From contig JAUIRK010000058.1 in the NCBI GenBank assembly GCA_030549495.1, positions 107,501-171,500 of the forward strand: DNA of 64,000 nt. The letters are read 5' to 3'. The DNA comes from Nectonema munidae (taxonomy: Eukaryota; Nematomorpha; Nectonematoida; Nectonematidae). Shown here piece after piece: positions 22,700 to 34,547 of the stretch; position 1 is the first letter of the stretch; every line of letters starts with the position of its first letter. The notes under the pieces were generated by a model, which searched no databases, was not told where the DNA came from, and saw only the letters and a list, made by a program, of their open reading frames with translations. The translations under genes and the position numbers were made by a program.

Positions 22700-24050
22700 C
22701 GAATAAATTGATGTAAAATTCGCAGAAAAGGAGAAGAAAAAACTAACAAGTCTTTATTCAGCAAAAGGAGACTATTGAAGCAAACACAGGAGTATTAGTG
22801 TATGTATACACCTTTTTTCACAAAATAGCATTCAAATCAGTCAACAAAAAATGAGAATAGAATGAGGAAAAACTTGGAGTTAGAATAGAAGCCGAATGCT
22901 CGCAATGTTCACACCACAATTAGCATTCTCTAGAATAGGAAAATTTTCCCAATTTCTTAAGATTTTAAATTTTGAACAAACTTTTATTTTTATACTCCAA
23001 GATCCCTCGGGGGATGTTAAAATAAGATATATTACTTTTATGAGTCAAATTCAACTATTTTTGTTTTATTTCAGGAATTCAATAAAGTAAAAAATGCAAC
23101 TTTTGCAGCCCTTATTTTTTAGTTCCCATTCTAACTCCGATCTGAACAAACACCCTATTTGAGCACATCTCGGTGATTCTCGAACAAAACCTGCCTAACA
23201 TTATTTTACTTTTTTCCGTATCCTGGCTTTTTGCCATAGAGTCGAAGAAATTGATTTCCACATTTGACAAATTTGTTAAGTTGACTTGAATCCAGAAATC
23301 GAAAGCTTCAACAAATTCAAATTCCTTTCTTCTTTCTTTTATTTAATTTAGGCATCTTATGCAATCAGATGTTGCAGAGTCATCTCTTCCTTTAATACCT
23401 TCGAGGGATTAAGTTATATAGGAAGGAGTTCAAAGATTCGCCTTTCAAAGATTCATATTTTAAAAAAATAATAATAATTGAAACAAATTCTTTTTTTTAT
23501 GATTTTTTTGTTCATTTTTTATGAGTCTGATTAGAATGTTTTACAAATACATCCTTTTCTCAAGACATCTATCAAATATCATAGTCTTGAAAGAAACCGT
23601 ATTTTGTAAGATTTAGGAGAAGGATTTGCTATACTCCAAGGAGTGATCCTTATTCATCCAAAGTTGGAAGTTTTTTGCGTTGTCTTTAAATACTTGAAGT
23701 TTTTGAGTATTTGGATTCGTAGTTTGATTTTTGTATTTATGCTTTGAGTCAGTATCGGATAATTTCGCTCTGACTCACCAATCCTGACTTATTTTTTTAT
23801 GTAAAAAACATACCATAACGTTAGCAAACATGGTGGATCAAACCAACTACTAGGTTATAGTCACACCGATATGTACACATAACGTATACAAGATTAAAAA
23901 TAGGACATCAACAATGAAAACGCTTCATGAATACTTTGATTTTATTGCACAACAAACCCTATTTCAGAGATGATAAAACTCCATTTTGTAAAAAAAAAGA
24001 AAGAAAATATTATTTGAATTGATTTAATTTTTGGAATAAAACTAAACCAT
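22700..24050. other. AT-rich spacer, nothing recognised
   Basis: No gene, RNA or repeat end could be supported here. A 64-codon frame at 22896-23090 lacks any recognisable motif. Confidence 0.4.
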
Positions 24051-24059
24051 GGACATTAG

Positions 24060-25480
24060 AGCCGGATTAATCATTGGGCAAAGTAGGCATTGCCTTGAGG
24101 CCACGAAAAAATCACAGGCCACTTTCTTAGGATCAGTTATGTGAAAAAAATTATTTTTTTTCTATTTTTTTACACTTTGTTTTTAGTCAGTTCAGAAAAT
24201 GTAAAGGATCTAAGATTTGAGATATAATCTAATTGATTTTAATTCTATTTTAAAATTCTATTTGAGAATTTGAGATAATAAATATAAAAAATTTTTTAAG
24301 AAAATTAAAATTTTAATAATTTATTGAAAAAAAATATAAAAAATTTGAATTTAAAAAAATAATTGATTTTAATTTATTATATTTTATTTATATTTAAATT
24401 TTTATTAAATTTGTTTGATAAACTTATCCTTAAATAAAATTGCGCTGTCCTGTTTTTTACTTTTGAAAGTAAATAAGTGGTAAATCATTTTCATTTATAA
24501 AAACATTTGATATATTGAGTTTTTTATTTTTTTTCAGAAATACTTAAATTCTTTAATTTACATTGTTTTTCATGTTAAAACGTAAAAGTGGCTGGGAAAG
24601 AGCACACGAATCGAAGGAGAAAAAGGAAAAAGAAGACTTCCTTCTGGCCAAAACTCGCAAATTAACTTCATTTTACCAGTTTGTTGATAAAGATAAAGAA
24701 GCTGAAAACAGAAGTGAAAGCCTAAAAAACGATTATCCTATTTTTTCTCAACCTGAAACTAAGCAGGACAAAAGTTATAGCCATGATTTTGATGATGATG
24801 ATGTAGAAACTTCAACCAGTACAGACATTCAGAGTTTACAATCAATTCAAGTTGTACCAAATGATGTTGGTTTGCTGGAAAACATAACAGAGAAAATGCG
24901 TGAGGTACTCATTAGTACTTGTATAGACCACTTTCGAAATAAATCAAATGAATATCCAGAAACCAAACGCGAATATTCTGCGGTGAATCGCTTTCTTAAT
25001 GTGCATTTTCATGCGTTTTACCAAATTGGGAGGTTGTCGATCGTGAGTGGCTTGTTTATTCTCCATCCAGGACTAGTTTATTTTGCTTTCCATGTATGTT
25101 ATTTTCTTCAGATATAGAAGTAAAAAATTATGTACACCAAGAGATACTGGAAAAATATTTGTCAAACTTTGAAAGTTCATGAAACGAGCGCAAAACATTG
25201 ACTATTATGACTCTATCTGACCTCTCTTCTGCTGCTGGCCGCATTGATGAAAAGTTATACAAAAATATTTGCGAGCAAAAAAGTTATTTGAAAAATGTGC
25301 TTACACGTTGTGTTGCAATAATTAAATTTCTTTGTGAAAGGGGTTTACCACTTCGCGGAAGCAATGAGATTATCGGTTCTAGAAGCAATGGTAATAACTG
25401 GCACTTATGTGTAAGGAGAGGTTCCAGATGAAATCGATTTAATCTCAATTATAGATGAATTTGCTACAATAAAATCTAGA
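24060..25480 (+). mobile_element. hAT transposon remnant (ZMYM/DUF4371 group)
   Basis: Plus-strand transposase debris. From 24578 it begins MLKRKSGWERAHESKEKKEK and continues with LTSFYQF and an acidic linker, the usual N-terminus of ZMYM-like hAT transposases. About 25010-25085 holds the TTF-type zinc-finger region in another frame (REWLVYSPS). About 25330-25400 encodes LCERGLPLRGSNEIIGSRSN, a characteristic block of this group. The catalytic C-terminal part is absent. A left end may lie near 24062 (GCCGGATTAATCATTGGGCA). Stops and frameshifts show it is dead. Confidence 0.82.
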
Positions 25481-25869
25481 AAAGTTAAAATTTGAAAATG
25501 TGCAATACTAAAATCTAAAAAGTTGACATTTTAAATTGTGGAATAATCATTTTTTTTTATATTTTAAAATTTATATTACTATGGAGAGACATCAAAACAA
25601 CTTTTTCGATTAGCTTTTATTTAATTTTTATATACACATTTAGATAAATATACAATAATAAGTAAAATTATAATTAGCAATAAAAAAATTATATAAGTAA
25701 TTAGTGCTTGACTCTTTGATAACTTTAGCCAACTCTTCAATATCTGCACAATACTAAGTAAAAATGGTTGCGCATAGTCAAAAACACATTTGATTGCCTT
25801 TAAGATTTATTATAAAAACTGTTTAAACATTTATTTTACTTTATGTGTAAATGAAAATTTTTAATTGTA

Positions 25870-25951
25870 AACCTTAGAATTTTTGCGTGCCACTGAAAAT
25901 TGCTTCCCGTGCCATGTGTGGCACGCGTGCCGTAGGTTGCCGACCCCACCT
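25870..25951 (-). repeat. hAT terminal sequence (GGGGTCGGCAACC type)
   Basis: Read on the minus strand: GGGGTCGGCAACCTACGGCA, then a CGTGCC/GGCACG-rich segment. This is a widespread hAT terminal consensus. No partner end or target duplication was found. The spacer 25480-25870 is AT-rich and empty. Confidence 0.55.
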
Positions 25952-26227
25952 GGCCTAAGCGATCTATTTGGGAAAATTCAAATGTTTCCAAAATGGATTT
26001 TGCTCTATGGGAATATTTTTGTTTTTTGTTTTTTTTATTCATTATTAAATTTAATTCTTCATTATTTTGTGAAAAGAAAAAGAAGATTCATTTTATGAGG
26101 GAGAGGAAGCACGCTTAAATGACAAATGCAATTTCATATACATAATTCCATTAATAAACAAGTATACATATATATCTTCATAAATTCAAAATCAGGGTAT
26201 ATTATAAAGTATGAATCCACATGTATA

Positions 26228-26279
26228 AAAAATTACCCCCCCCCCCCCCTCCTATAAGAAATTTCTGGATCCGTCACTG
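26228..26279 (+). repeat. hAT MITE H2, right-end fragment
   Basis: Poly-C followed by TATAAGAAATTTCTGGATCC and GTCACTG, matching the right end of the complete copy at 58772-59039. The left part is missing. Confidence 0.7.
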
Positions 26280-26444
26280 AATGTATGTAATCGTATGTTT
26301 TTTGTCAGGCGTATTAATGCAAACAAATAGGAAAGTTTGTCAAGGATGTCAAAAATTGTATAATAAATGTATGTAGTACGATTTCGCCCCAAAATCAACC
26401 TCAGCACTAACTCCAATACTAAGACTAATGCTCTAATTATACAG

Positions 26445-26512
26445 AGGACCAGAATTTTTAGGACCAATTGTCGGATTTCTTTTTCAATGGAATTTTATAT
26501 ACTTAATCCCAA
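26445..26512 (+). repeat. TTAA MITE subfamily B fragment
   Basis: GAGGACCAGAATTTTTAGGA, then TTTCTTTTTCAATGGAATTT, as in the left half of 10491-10625. The right half is lost. Confidence 0.5.
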
Positions 26513-27126
26513 TCATGACGGGGAGGGGCGGTTTTAAGACCCCCCCCCCTCATTTTTGTAAAACTTAATTTAAATTTTAACTATTACACTTTAATGTTTG
26601 CTTTTTTTTACTTTTCCTAAAATAACGAGATATATGTTTTAGCTTTTTTCAAAAAAAAAATTCTAAATTTCTTTTTTCAAAAAATGTTATTTTTTATTTT
26701 TTTATTTTCATAGTAGTGACGGGGGGGGGGGGGAGTGTCTTTTGAACACTTCTTTTCTCCCAATTTTTCTAGTCTTATTAACAGTTAAATTTTAAAAAAC
26801 AATAATTATTAAACTAAAAAATTCATAATAAATAAAAAATACATTAATTTTGATTAATAATATTTATAGTATCATGGTTGTAAAACGAATTGTCTTTTTT
26901 TTATTTTTTCAGTTTTGTAATATATTCATGAACACAAAAATTACAGACTTATGAAAGGTTATACTAATAAATAAATAAAAATATCTTCCAAAAGATTTGA
27001 AGTTTAACACCGGAGACAATTCCTCAAAAGTTTTTCCACGATCTTTTGAAACATCAAAAGAATAAAGACGTTCGATAACACTCTAAAAATTTTAATTATA
27101 ACCAATCAAATAAGATTAATCAAAAA

Positions 27127-27420
27127 TTTTCAGTGTGTTAAATATGATCCCCCCCCTTTTCCCCCCGCCTTTTTTGGGGCGTGTTCTTTCTCTCCCACCC
27201 GCCTTGTCGGTTTGTCAACACCCAATTTTTCTCGATATCCGTCCTTGCGGTTTAAACCCCTCGTATCGTTTGTCCTCTCAAATCGTGCTGTCCCGTTTTG
27301 TTTTTTGTGTGCAAATTCCTTCTATACCCCTTCTTTTTGAGAAAGCATTTTTTGGTCTGTTCCCGTCTATCTCTTTGCCTGTCTTGTTTATCTTTGTTTT
27401 GTCGAAAACTTGAAAGTCTC
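27127..27420. other. Pyrimidine-rich low-complexity block
   Basis: A C/T-dominated stretch with homopolymer runs (CCCCCCCTTTTCCCCCC). It is unlike the AT-rich neighbourhood and has no coding similarity, although an open frame of 92 codons exists. It directly precedes the C-depleted tract. It could be low-quality consensus. Confidence 0.5.
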
Positions 27421-27599
27421 TTGAAATTTCAACATACTCTAATATAAATTCAGTGTTTTAAATCTCCTAAAGACGTACTTTTCAAATTTTTCTACTAAAA
27501 TCTTTAGTGGTTGGTTTTTTTTGGCCAGGTTTAAATCTGTCACTGACTATTTGTCTTTTAATTGCTTCTGCGTTGGTTTTGTTCTTTCTTATAATTTTT

Positions 27600-29330
27600 T
27601 TTTTTTCTGAATAGGTATAGAAATATAAAAAGTTATGATAAAAAATTAGACTTTTTTTTAAAAAGTATTAAGTTTTAGCAATTATTTAAAAATTTCATAA
27701 ATTTTTTAAATTTATAATTATTTTTAGTAAATTATAGTTCGTATTAAAAAGTAAATTTTTTATAAAATTTAGTGTATGTTTATATATTGGAGTATTAAAA
27801 AGGTTTTAAAGAAAAAAGAAAGAAAAAAGAAAAAAAAAAAAAAAAAAAAATTTAAAAATTTATTTGTTTTTTTAAAATTATTTTTTTATTTTTTATTTTT
27901 ATAAATTTTTTATTTTGGTATTAATTATATTAAAAAATATTTTAGGAGTTTGTGTTTGATTTATATTTTTTGAAATGTTAGGTGTTTGGGTTGGGTGTTA
28001 AATTTGGTGTTTGTATAAAAAAATTTTTATAAAATTTAAATTTAATTAATTTATTTATTTGAAATAAATATTTGTTTATTTTTTTAAATTTTTGATTTTT
28101 TTTTGTTTTTTTTGGTTTTTGTTTTGTTTTTTTTTTTGGTTTTGGTTTTTTTTTGGTTTTTTTTTGTTTTGTTTTGTTTTTGGTTTTTTTTGGTTTTGAA
28201 AAATATTTTTTTTTTTTATTGTTATTGTATTGTTCTATAAAAAATTAATGTTTTTGGTTAGTTGTTTTTTGAATGTTTTTGAATAAAGGAAAAATATGTT
28301 TTATTAGTAATTATTGTTTTATTAAAAAGAGCTTAAATATGGTTTATGTAAATATTTATTTTTGTTATTATATTTTTTGTTAAAATACTATTGAAATTTT
28401 TATTATAAATTTTATGTATTTTAGATATTTTAAAATTTTATGTTTTTATATAAGTTGTTTTTGCTAACTATAAATAATTTAGAATGTTCTAAGATAGAAA
28501 ATTATGTTTATATGAAAAAAAATTTGATATGTTTGTAAGGAAAATATAGTCTGAAATAGAAGTATTTTTAAAAATGTGTTTATTGGATAAATTGAAGATA
28601 TTAGAAATGGAAAAGTGCCCAGATTCAGCTATACTTAGTTCAAAATATAATTAGAAGAATCTTATGTTTGGTTTATATGAGGTTGAGAATTTTATATGTG
28701 TTTTTAAAAGAGGTTTTGTAAAAGTTTGAAAATATAATTTTTATATCTCGTGGATGTCTAGTAGATTTAAAAAAGGATGGGTAAGTAGGGTTATGACTGA
28801 GGAGAGTGGAGGGTTGTGAAAGTAGGAAGTTTAGGAAAAGTTGGAAGTTTAGTAGTACTATTTATATGTGATGAGAAGGTTTATTTTATAAACTTACTAA
28901 TAGTTTAAGCTAGTGAAGGAAAAAGAGTAAAATGTTTAATATTTTTTATGTTAAATAGTGTTAAATAAGGTTTGTAATTGAAAAGAAGGAGATCGTGTTT
29001 TGGAAAAAGTTTGATCCTTCTATTTATGTTGAGTATAATGAAAAGTGATGAGGTCATTTTGTTTAAAATAAAAATTCAAAAAGAGTTTTAATTAGATTTT
29101 TTATTAAAATTTATATAATATGGATAGTGGAATTATAAAACTTCAAAATATAAAAACTTAAAAAGAATTTATTAATTGTATAAAATAATGAGATTCCTAG
29201 TATTGTAAGAGGGTATATAAAGGTATCTGTTCCAATTAGTAAGAATAGTTTAAGAAAATGAATAGTTTTCATTATTAAGTTGTAGCTCGATTATGTTATT
29301 TAGAAAGAATTGAGGAAAAATTGATGTACT
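27600..29330 (+). other. C-depleted tract (strand-asymmetric)
   Basis: Plus-strand cytosine is nearly absent. By hand count 27741-28331 holds 1 C and about 78 G in 591 bases, and there is no C at all from 27741 to 28234. C slowly returns towards 29330. The core (28081-28200) is G and T homopolymer mosaic. No gene, repeat end or RNA is recognisable within it. Confidence 0.75.
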
Positions 29331-29716
29331 TGCTTATAACACACTTATGATATAATAAATTAATTGATATACTATAAAAAAAGTGAATATGAAAAGTGAT
29401 TTATCAAAAACATCACTGAATCCTAAAGTAAAAATCTTTGACTATTGCGACTAGTACAAAGGATTCTTGAAATCTAAAAGTATTTTCACTCATCGAAGTT
29501 ATTGTGGTGTTATGAAGTGTAAATCAATAGAGTGACCACACTTATTGTTGATATACACACTAACAAAAGCAATCAAGTTTAGAAAGTGAAGTCATTCGCA
29601 AAAAAGAGTAGCAAACATTTTACATAAAAACAATGAAACTTTATCAAGCAAAACAATAAAAAAAATTAACAGCATTGTAAACACAAAGTAAAAGCTTCAC
29701 AAAAGGGATACTTTTT

Positions 29717-31480
29717 TTACCTTTTGATTTTGTATCGACAACCTAACAGTGTAATGATAAGTAATTGTTCCCCTCTCTCTCTCTTATAAGAAAAATTTAT
29801 ATGAAAAATTGCTACGTAAAGAAATATCTTTAATTTCAGCTGGAATACCTTACAGTTTGAGTGAATTGTACCCACTATAGTTATGCCTCTTTGATATAAC
29901 CATTTAGCAAGTCTAATTGAAGTATAGAAGAGCCTATCTATAGTTATATTTCTACCTTTGAGAGATAAAGTTGCGCTTACTCGAGATGACATAAACTTAA
30001 GAATAAAATATGAAACGGGAACCTAAAACTCTGCTTCTCCGTTTTTGGGTTTACCAGCATAAGCCACAATGAAAAACGTAAATGGATATTTTACAGCATT
30101 TAATTGACTTGAAAAGAAGGCCATATGTGGATGGCTATTTTTGGTTAAAAACATTAAACTGCACTCCTACCCTACTTGCATACAATGCAGGGCCGTGTCA
30201 AGGGATCGTGGCGCGCCAGAGCAAAGGTCCTGAATGGAGCCCCTCACTGCTTGTTCTATCTTTTCTCACTCATCCCCACACCATTCTGGCTTAAAAAGTG
30301 ATTAGAAAAAAAATACTCACATTTTTAAGCCACATAATTCAGATATATATACTGACTGAGTCGAAGACAGTCTCCATTAGATGATCATTTTTCGTGTTTT
30401 AGCAGCACTTTGTCAAAATCAACACAATCGAGAACTTCTTTCTCAATGCTCATAAGAGTCAGACTTTGGAGGCGGGCTTGCCACATAGTGTTCCTTCGGT
30501 AGGAAAATGAAATGGCGCCCCCTAGGTGTGGCGCTCCGGGGCAATTGCCCCCCCCCCCTACTACCCTCCCCTTGATACGGCCCTGAATTACAATGTTTCA
30601 CCCAACGTAAGTGAGTCGCCTGGAACCAACCATTTACTTCAGTTTTATTAAATTCTTCAAAAAATTTTCTAATATCTGCCCATCGATCAAACAAGCATCT
30701 ATGTGATCTTGACTTGACATCATCAAAACACAAATAATGTAAAATCTACGTATGCTCATCACAGCTGGGAACATTAGAGAATCTATTCGTGACCAAATAA
30801 AAGATGCATCTATGACATTTTGTCCGCAAAGTGCTCTTAAATAGCTTAAACCAAAATAGGCGTAAAGTTCAGCTTCTGACACAATTATTTCTATTTTTTT
30901 AGTTTGTCAATTACTTGTGGTTTCTCTAAATAGTCATTTATACGCGTATTTGTATTTTCAAGTATAATACCAACCATTTTTCCGTTGAAAAACAAAGTCC
31001 AGCAATCTAAAATAGTTCTCGCTTCTTTTGCTAAACATTTGACACCGGGTGTGTCTGATAACATCAGCTGCTCTTTGACTACCTACTCAATTTCTGGTGA
31101 TATTACTCCATGTTATTGATGGGTTTAATCTATCTCCTCGTGAAACAAATACTTCTTCAACTGAAGCCGCCTCGATTAAGCAGTAATTACTTAATTTTTG
31201 ATTCTATTCTCATCTAGAAGATTAAAATCAACCTGTTGAAATAAAATTCTGTATTTTCAATGTTTAAAGCATTCCAACCAGAATCTTAACTTCTTTTAAC
31301 TTCAAGACTTTGTTCATCATCATCAACCTCATCATTTAATTTTCTCCAAACATCTTTATCGTCATCAAACTCCAAATTTTTTTCCAAAAGAGTTGTTGAT
31401 GTTCTGGGATAGAGTTAATCACACTCATTTGATTACTATCGTGTTCGTCATCTTATTCATAGCCAAAAATATTTAAAAGG
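29717..31480 (-). mobile_element. piggyBac remnant, split by an hAT MITE
   Basis: Minus-strand piggyBac transposase debris. About 31380-31300 is an acidic N-terminus (EFDDDKD, DEVDDD). About 30880-30800 is ELYAYFGLSYLRALCGQNVI and then a MSIRRFYII-type block. About 30730-30600 is LFDRWADIRKFFEEF. Beyond the hAT MITE, about 29960-29850 encodes KGRNITIDRLFYTSIRLAKW and GITIVGTI, a DDE-domain block. Several stops and shifts make it inactive. TTAA ends were not located. Confidence 0.8.
30188..30588. mobile_element. hAT MITE H1, copy 1, inside the piggyBac remnant
   Basis: About 400 bp with ends CAGGGCCGTGTCAAGGGATC and CCTTGATACGGCCCTG as inverted repeats. TACAATG flanks both sides (30181-30187 and 30589-30595). 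The copy at 50590-50993 is about 85-90% similar by eye. It lies between two parts of the piggyBac transposase, so it arrived later. Confidence 0.82.
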
Positions 31481-31789
31481 TTGATGTCATCTGAGTAGTC
31501 CTTATCTATTCTTTTTAAAATAATTCAAATATATTATTGACAGAAAAAAAAATTTGATTTTTTTACATGAGCAAAATGAATAGAAAGATGCAAGATAATA
31601 AAGAAGTTTGATCAAAGAATATGGAGACGAAAAAAAATGTATGGTGATAAATTGTACGATGATATTTCAATAAACAAATTTTAAGCAAAAAAGGTTTTGA
31701 TGTAACGCGTGTATCATTCATGTGCAATCTTAGAAACATTATGTATTGTTTTTAGAATCCAGAGTGTAAAATATTTATAATTTGAAAGA

Positions 31790-32782
31790 GCTCATACACT
31801 ATCAATGGAGGAAATAATAAAGGTGCCAATAATAATATCGTCTGAATTTCTGAATGGATTTCTCTAAAATTTAATACATGCCCAAATTTTACATCAAGAG
31901 TTTAAGTTCGAAAATTTATGTTTTTTCGTTTAGTCTAAGTTGATTTACTAGAAGCCTCAAAAAACAAAAATATAAAGTATATTGGCGAAGACGAACTGTG
32001 TTTATGTATATGTGAAATAAGATATCAGATGAGCGCTGCGCTGTTTTGTGGTACTGCGTGCAAATGCATTGGGCACAATCTCGTATCGCGCAAAGGGAAA
32101 ATTATTGGTTGCTGTTCAGAAAATTGTGGGAACATTTGGCATACTTTTAAAACCTAAATGCAATATCTGAATCTAGAAATGAAACCATCATGGATGATTT
32201 GGTGAGACATATATTTTGTGAAAATTTGAATGAAAATTTTTGGAAACAATTTTTAGATGTAAACCGCAAGTTTGATTGCGGTTTTTCAGATATTTACACA
32301 CATTTTATACAAAAACAGTCAAAAAATGAAACCACCATGACGGATTCAGTATAAAAAATAGATTTTATGTCAAATTTAAATAAATATTTTATTAGAAATA
32401 TCTATCATCAATCAAAATTTTGGTTGACATTTCCCAAAAAGTTGTGATGCTTATTGATAAAATTAAAAATTTATGAGAGTTATGCGTTCAAAACTGTATA
32501 CAAATATAAATTTTCAAGAGATTATCCAAACATAAAAGTTATGAGGTTATAAAAATTCTTCTAAAAAATTTTAACTTTTGATTGACAGCTTTCGCAATGA
32601 GAGACTGAGAGAGTCATTGAACTACTATGAAAATAATACCAAAAGATGCAGCTAGCGATTCTAGGAAAAATCACGAAATTGAAAGGATATAATTGAACCA
32701 ATTTTTTATATTGATTTTTTGACAAGTCACAATAAATATGTTAGAAAATAAGTAATCTCATCAGATTCGCAATCAATAATTT
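31790..32782 (+). repeat. Repeat R3, copy B
   Basis: Shares with copy A (21840-22210) the ATCAATCAAAATTTTGG, GACATTTCCCAAAA, TTGATTGACAG and AAAAGATGCAGCTA blocks in the same orientation. It ends CAGATTCGCAATCAAT, the inverse of the left end of copy A, which implies terminal inverted repeats. No coding sequence is recognised. The left boundary is uncertain. Confidence 0.5.
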
Positions 32783-32879
32783 ATTTGGGTTACGAATTAA
32801 TAAAAATATTGGACTGTTCAGAAAAAAAGAGAGGAATCACTGAGGAATCAGAAAATAACTCGTCAGGAATAGGGCAGAA

Positions 32880-32930
32880 AATTTTAATTTCATGGTACAC
32901 CGGTGTCACACTGATCCTCAAAGCGTCCCC
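32880..32930 (+). repeat. TTAA MITE subfamily B right-end fragment
   Basis: TTTCATGGTACACCGGTGTC followed by ACACTGATCCTCAAAG, as at 10588-10618. It keeps the ACACCGGTGT palindrome, but no TTAA is present. Confidence 0.55.
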
Positions 32931-32989
32931 CACAATAGCTAAGAAATTATATGAGCACTTGTCAACTATATAATAATAATCAATATCCA

Positions 32990-33480
32990 AACGTCGCGCA
33001 AACACAACCAAATAGAACTTCCAAGGCCAAGTTTCATAAAAAAAAATGAGAAAATCGATTTCACATTAGATGATGATCGCAGCATACGCTTTCTCTTCGT
33101 TGATACGAAGATTTTCAATGAATAAACACATTCACAGCGATCACAATTCTTCTTCAATAATAAACAGGCGACCACGTCCTTCTGAAGACTTTATTTATAA
33201 CGAGCATTACAGCGCATTCGGATTTGGACAATGCGGTGCCTGTTTTATTTCGTGATGTCCCATCCCAAAGTGTCTAGATTTGAGAGAAACTATTCACACA
33301 CTTGGGGCCGTTCATTATTGTGCTTCTATGCATCGCCGTGATTTAAGCCCTCTCCAAAACTCCACGGATAATGTGAGGACCCTCGTCCAAAGATGTACTT
33401 TGAGACCCTAAATTGTTAATCACGCACATATGTTTGTATTTGTGTTTATTTAAATCTTCATCTTTCAACGTTAAATCTTT
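32990..33480. other. Unassigned stretch of near-average GC
   Basis: Less AT-rich than its surroundings, with short open frames on both strands (for example 33070-33255 plus, 32966-33175 minus). None has a recognisable domain. It could be the remains of an unidentified element or pseudogene; nothing firmer can be said. Confidence 0.3.
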
Positions 33481-33494
33481 GAGATGTTTTTTAT

Positions 33495-33579
33495 GGTAAT
33501 GTTGCACTATCCGTGCATCGATAAACGTATTGCCTATGCAATTGGCTTTTTATCGATGCACGGATAGCGCAACATTACC
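33495..33579. ncRNA. Near-perfect hairpin, pre-miRNA-sized (candidate)
   Basis: Arm 33495-33525 (31 bases) is the reverse complement of 33549-33579 with a single mismatch at 33568. The loop is 23 bases (33526-33548). The 85-base fold has the size of an animal microRNA precursor, but near-perfect arms are also seen in tiny palindromic MITEs. No known mature microRNA was recognised. Strand cannot be decided. Confidence 0.4.
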
Positions 33580-33835
33580 CAACAAAATATACCAACGATT
33601 TTGTATACACCGAGATCTTAAAAATATTTTTAAAAAATTTTGAGGGGGCCAAAAGTTATAAGCACGACCCTGCTTGTATAGATGTTATCGTATTTATACC
33701 ATAAATTGAAAACGTATTGAATTGCTCTGCTCCTTATATATACGGCCCTGAATCGTGCAAATCCGAATTGTTTGGTACTTTTCGCGCAGAGAAAATCAAT
33801 ACGTAAATTGAGAATGTTTTTGAAAATATTCTATA

Positions 33836-34547
33836 CCAAGTTAAAATATCTTTTCAATTTAAAAAATTAATGTAATCTTCGGTCTTCCTTAAAATCTCTC
33901 TACTATAAGAATTCTCATTTTTTTTATTTCAGAATATATAAAAAACAATTTTTGAGTTTAATGTTACAAAACATAAGGAACATTCCAAGTTAAAATATCT
34001 TTTCAATTTAAGAAGTTAATGTAATCTTCGGTCTTCCTTAAAATCTCTCTACTATAAGAATTCTCATTTTTTTATTTCAGAATATATAAAAAACAATTTT
34101 TGAGTTTAATGTTACAAAACATAAGGAACATTCCAAGTTAAAATATCTTTTCAATTTAAGAAGTTAATGTAATCTTCGGTCTTCCTTAAAATCTCTCTAC
34201 TATAAGAATTCTCATTTTTTTTATTTCAGAATATATAAAAAACAATTTTTGAGTTTAATGTTATAAAACATAAGGAACATTCCAAGTTAAAATATCTTTT
34301 CAATTTAAGAAGTTAATGTAATCTTCGGTCTTCCTTAAAATCTCTCTACTATAAGAATTCTCATTTTTTTTATTTCAGAATATATAAAAAACAATTTTTG
34401 AGTTTAATGTTACAAAACAAGGAACATTCCAAGTTAAAATATCTTTTCAATTTAAGAAGTTAATGTAATCTTCGGTCTTCCTTAAAATCTCTCTACTATA
34501 AGAATTCTCATTTTTTTATTTCAGAATATATAAAAAACAATTTTTGA
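33836..34547 (+). repeat. Tandem array, ~148-bp unit, 4.8 copies
   Basis: Units start near 33836, 33985, 34133, 34282 and 34429 (spacings 149, 148, 149, 147). They are nearly identical, so expansion is recent or the array is homogenised. Each unit contains a pyrimidine-rich tract ending TTTATTTCAG, which resembles a 3' splice site on the plus strand. The array lies downstream of GAPDH (which reads the other way). It is not a CRISPR: the units are long and there are no variable spacers. Confidence 0.9.

Larger units (their letters stand above)
20390..22700 (-). mobile_element. Gypsy-type LTR retrotransposon fossil (gag only)
   Basis: A fossil on the minus strand. The 22650-22310 part resembles the N-terminal half of a Gypsy gag (motif ARHLLSTRRQ). 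The 20590-20470 part resembles the gag zinc-knuckle region. No pol part or LTR was identified. It is clearly broken and old, and is interrupted by the repeat at about 20585-22265. Family assignment beyond Gypsy-like is not possible by eye. Confidence 0.55.

Noticed and set aside
27135-27413. 92-codon frame in the pyrimidine-rich block
   Set aside because: Proline/serine/phenylalanine content follows from C/T composition; no domain.
32990-33420. Possible host exon or pseudogene
   Set aside because: Short frames on both strands, none with a recognisable domain or splice pattern.
33836-34547. CRISPR-like array
   Set aside because: The whole 148-bp unit repeats without variable spacers, in a eukaryotic setting.
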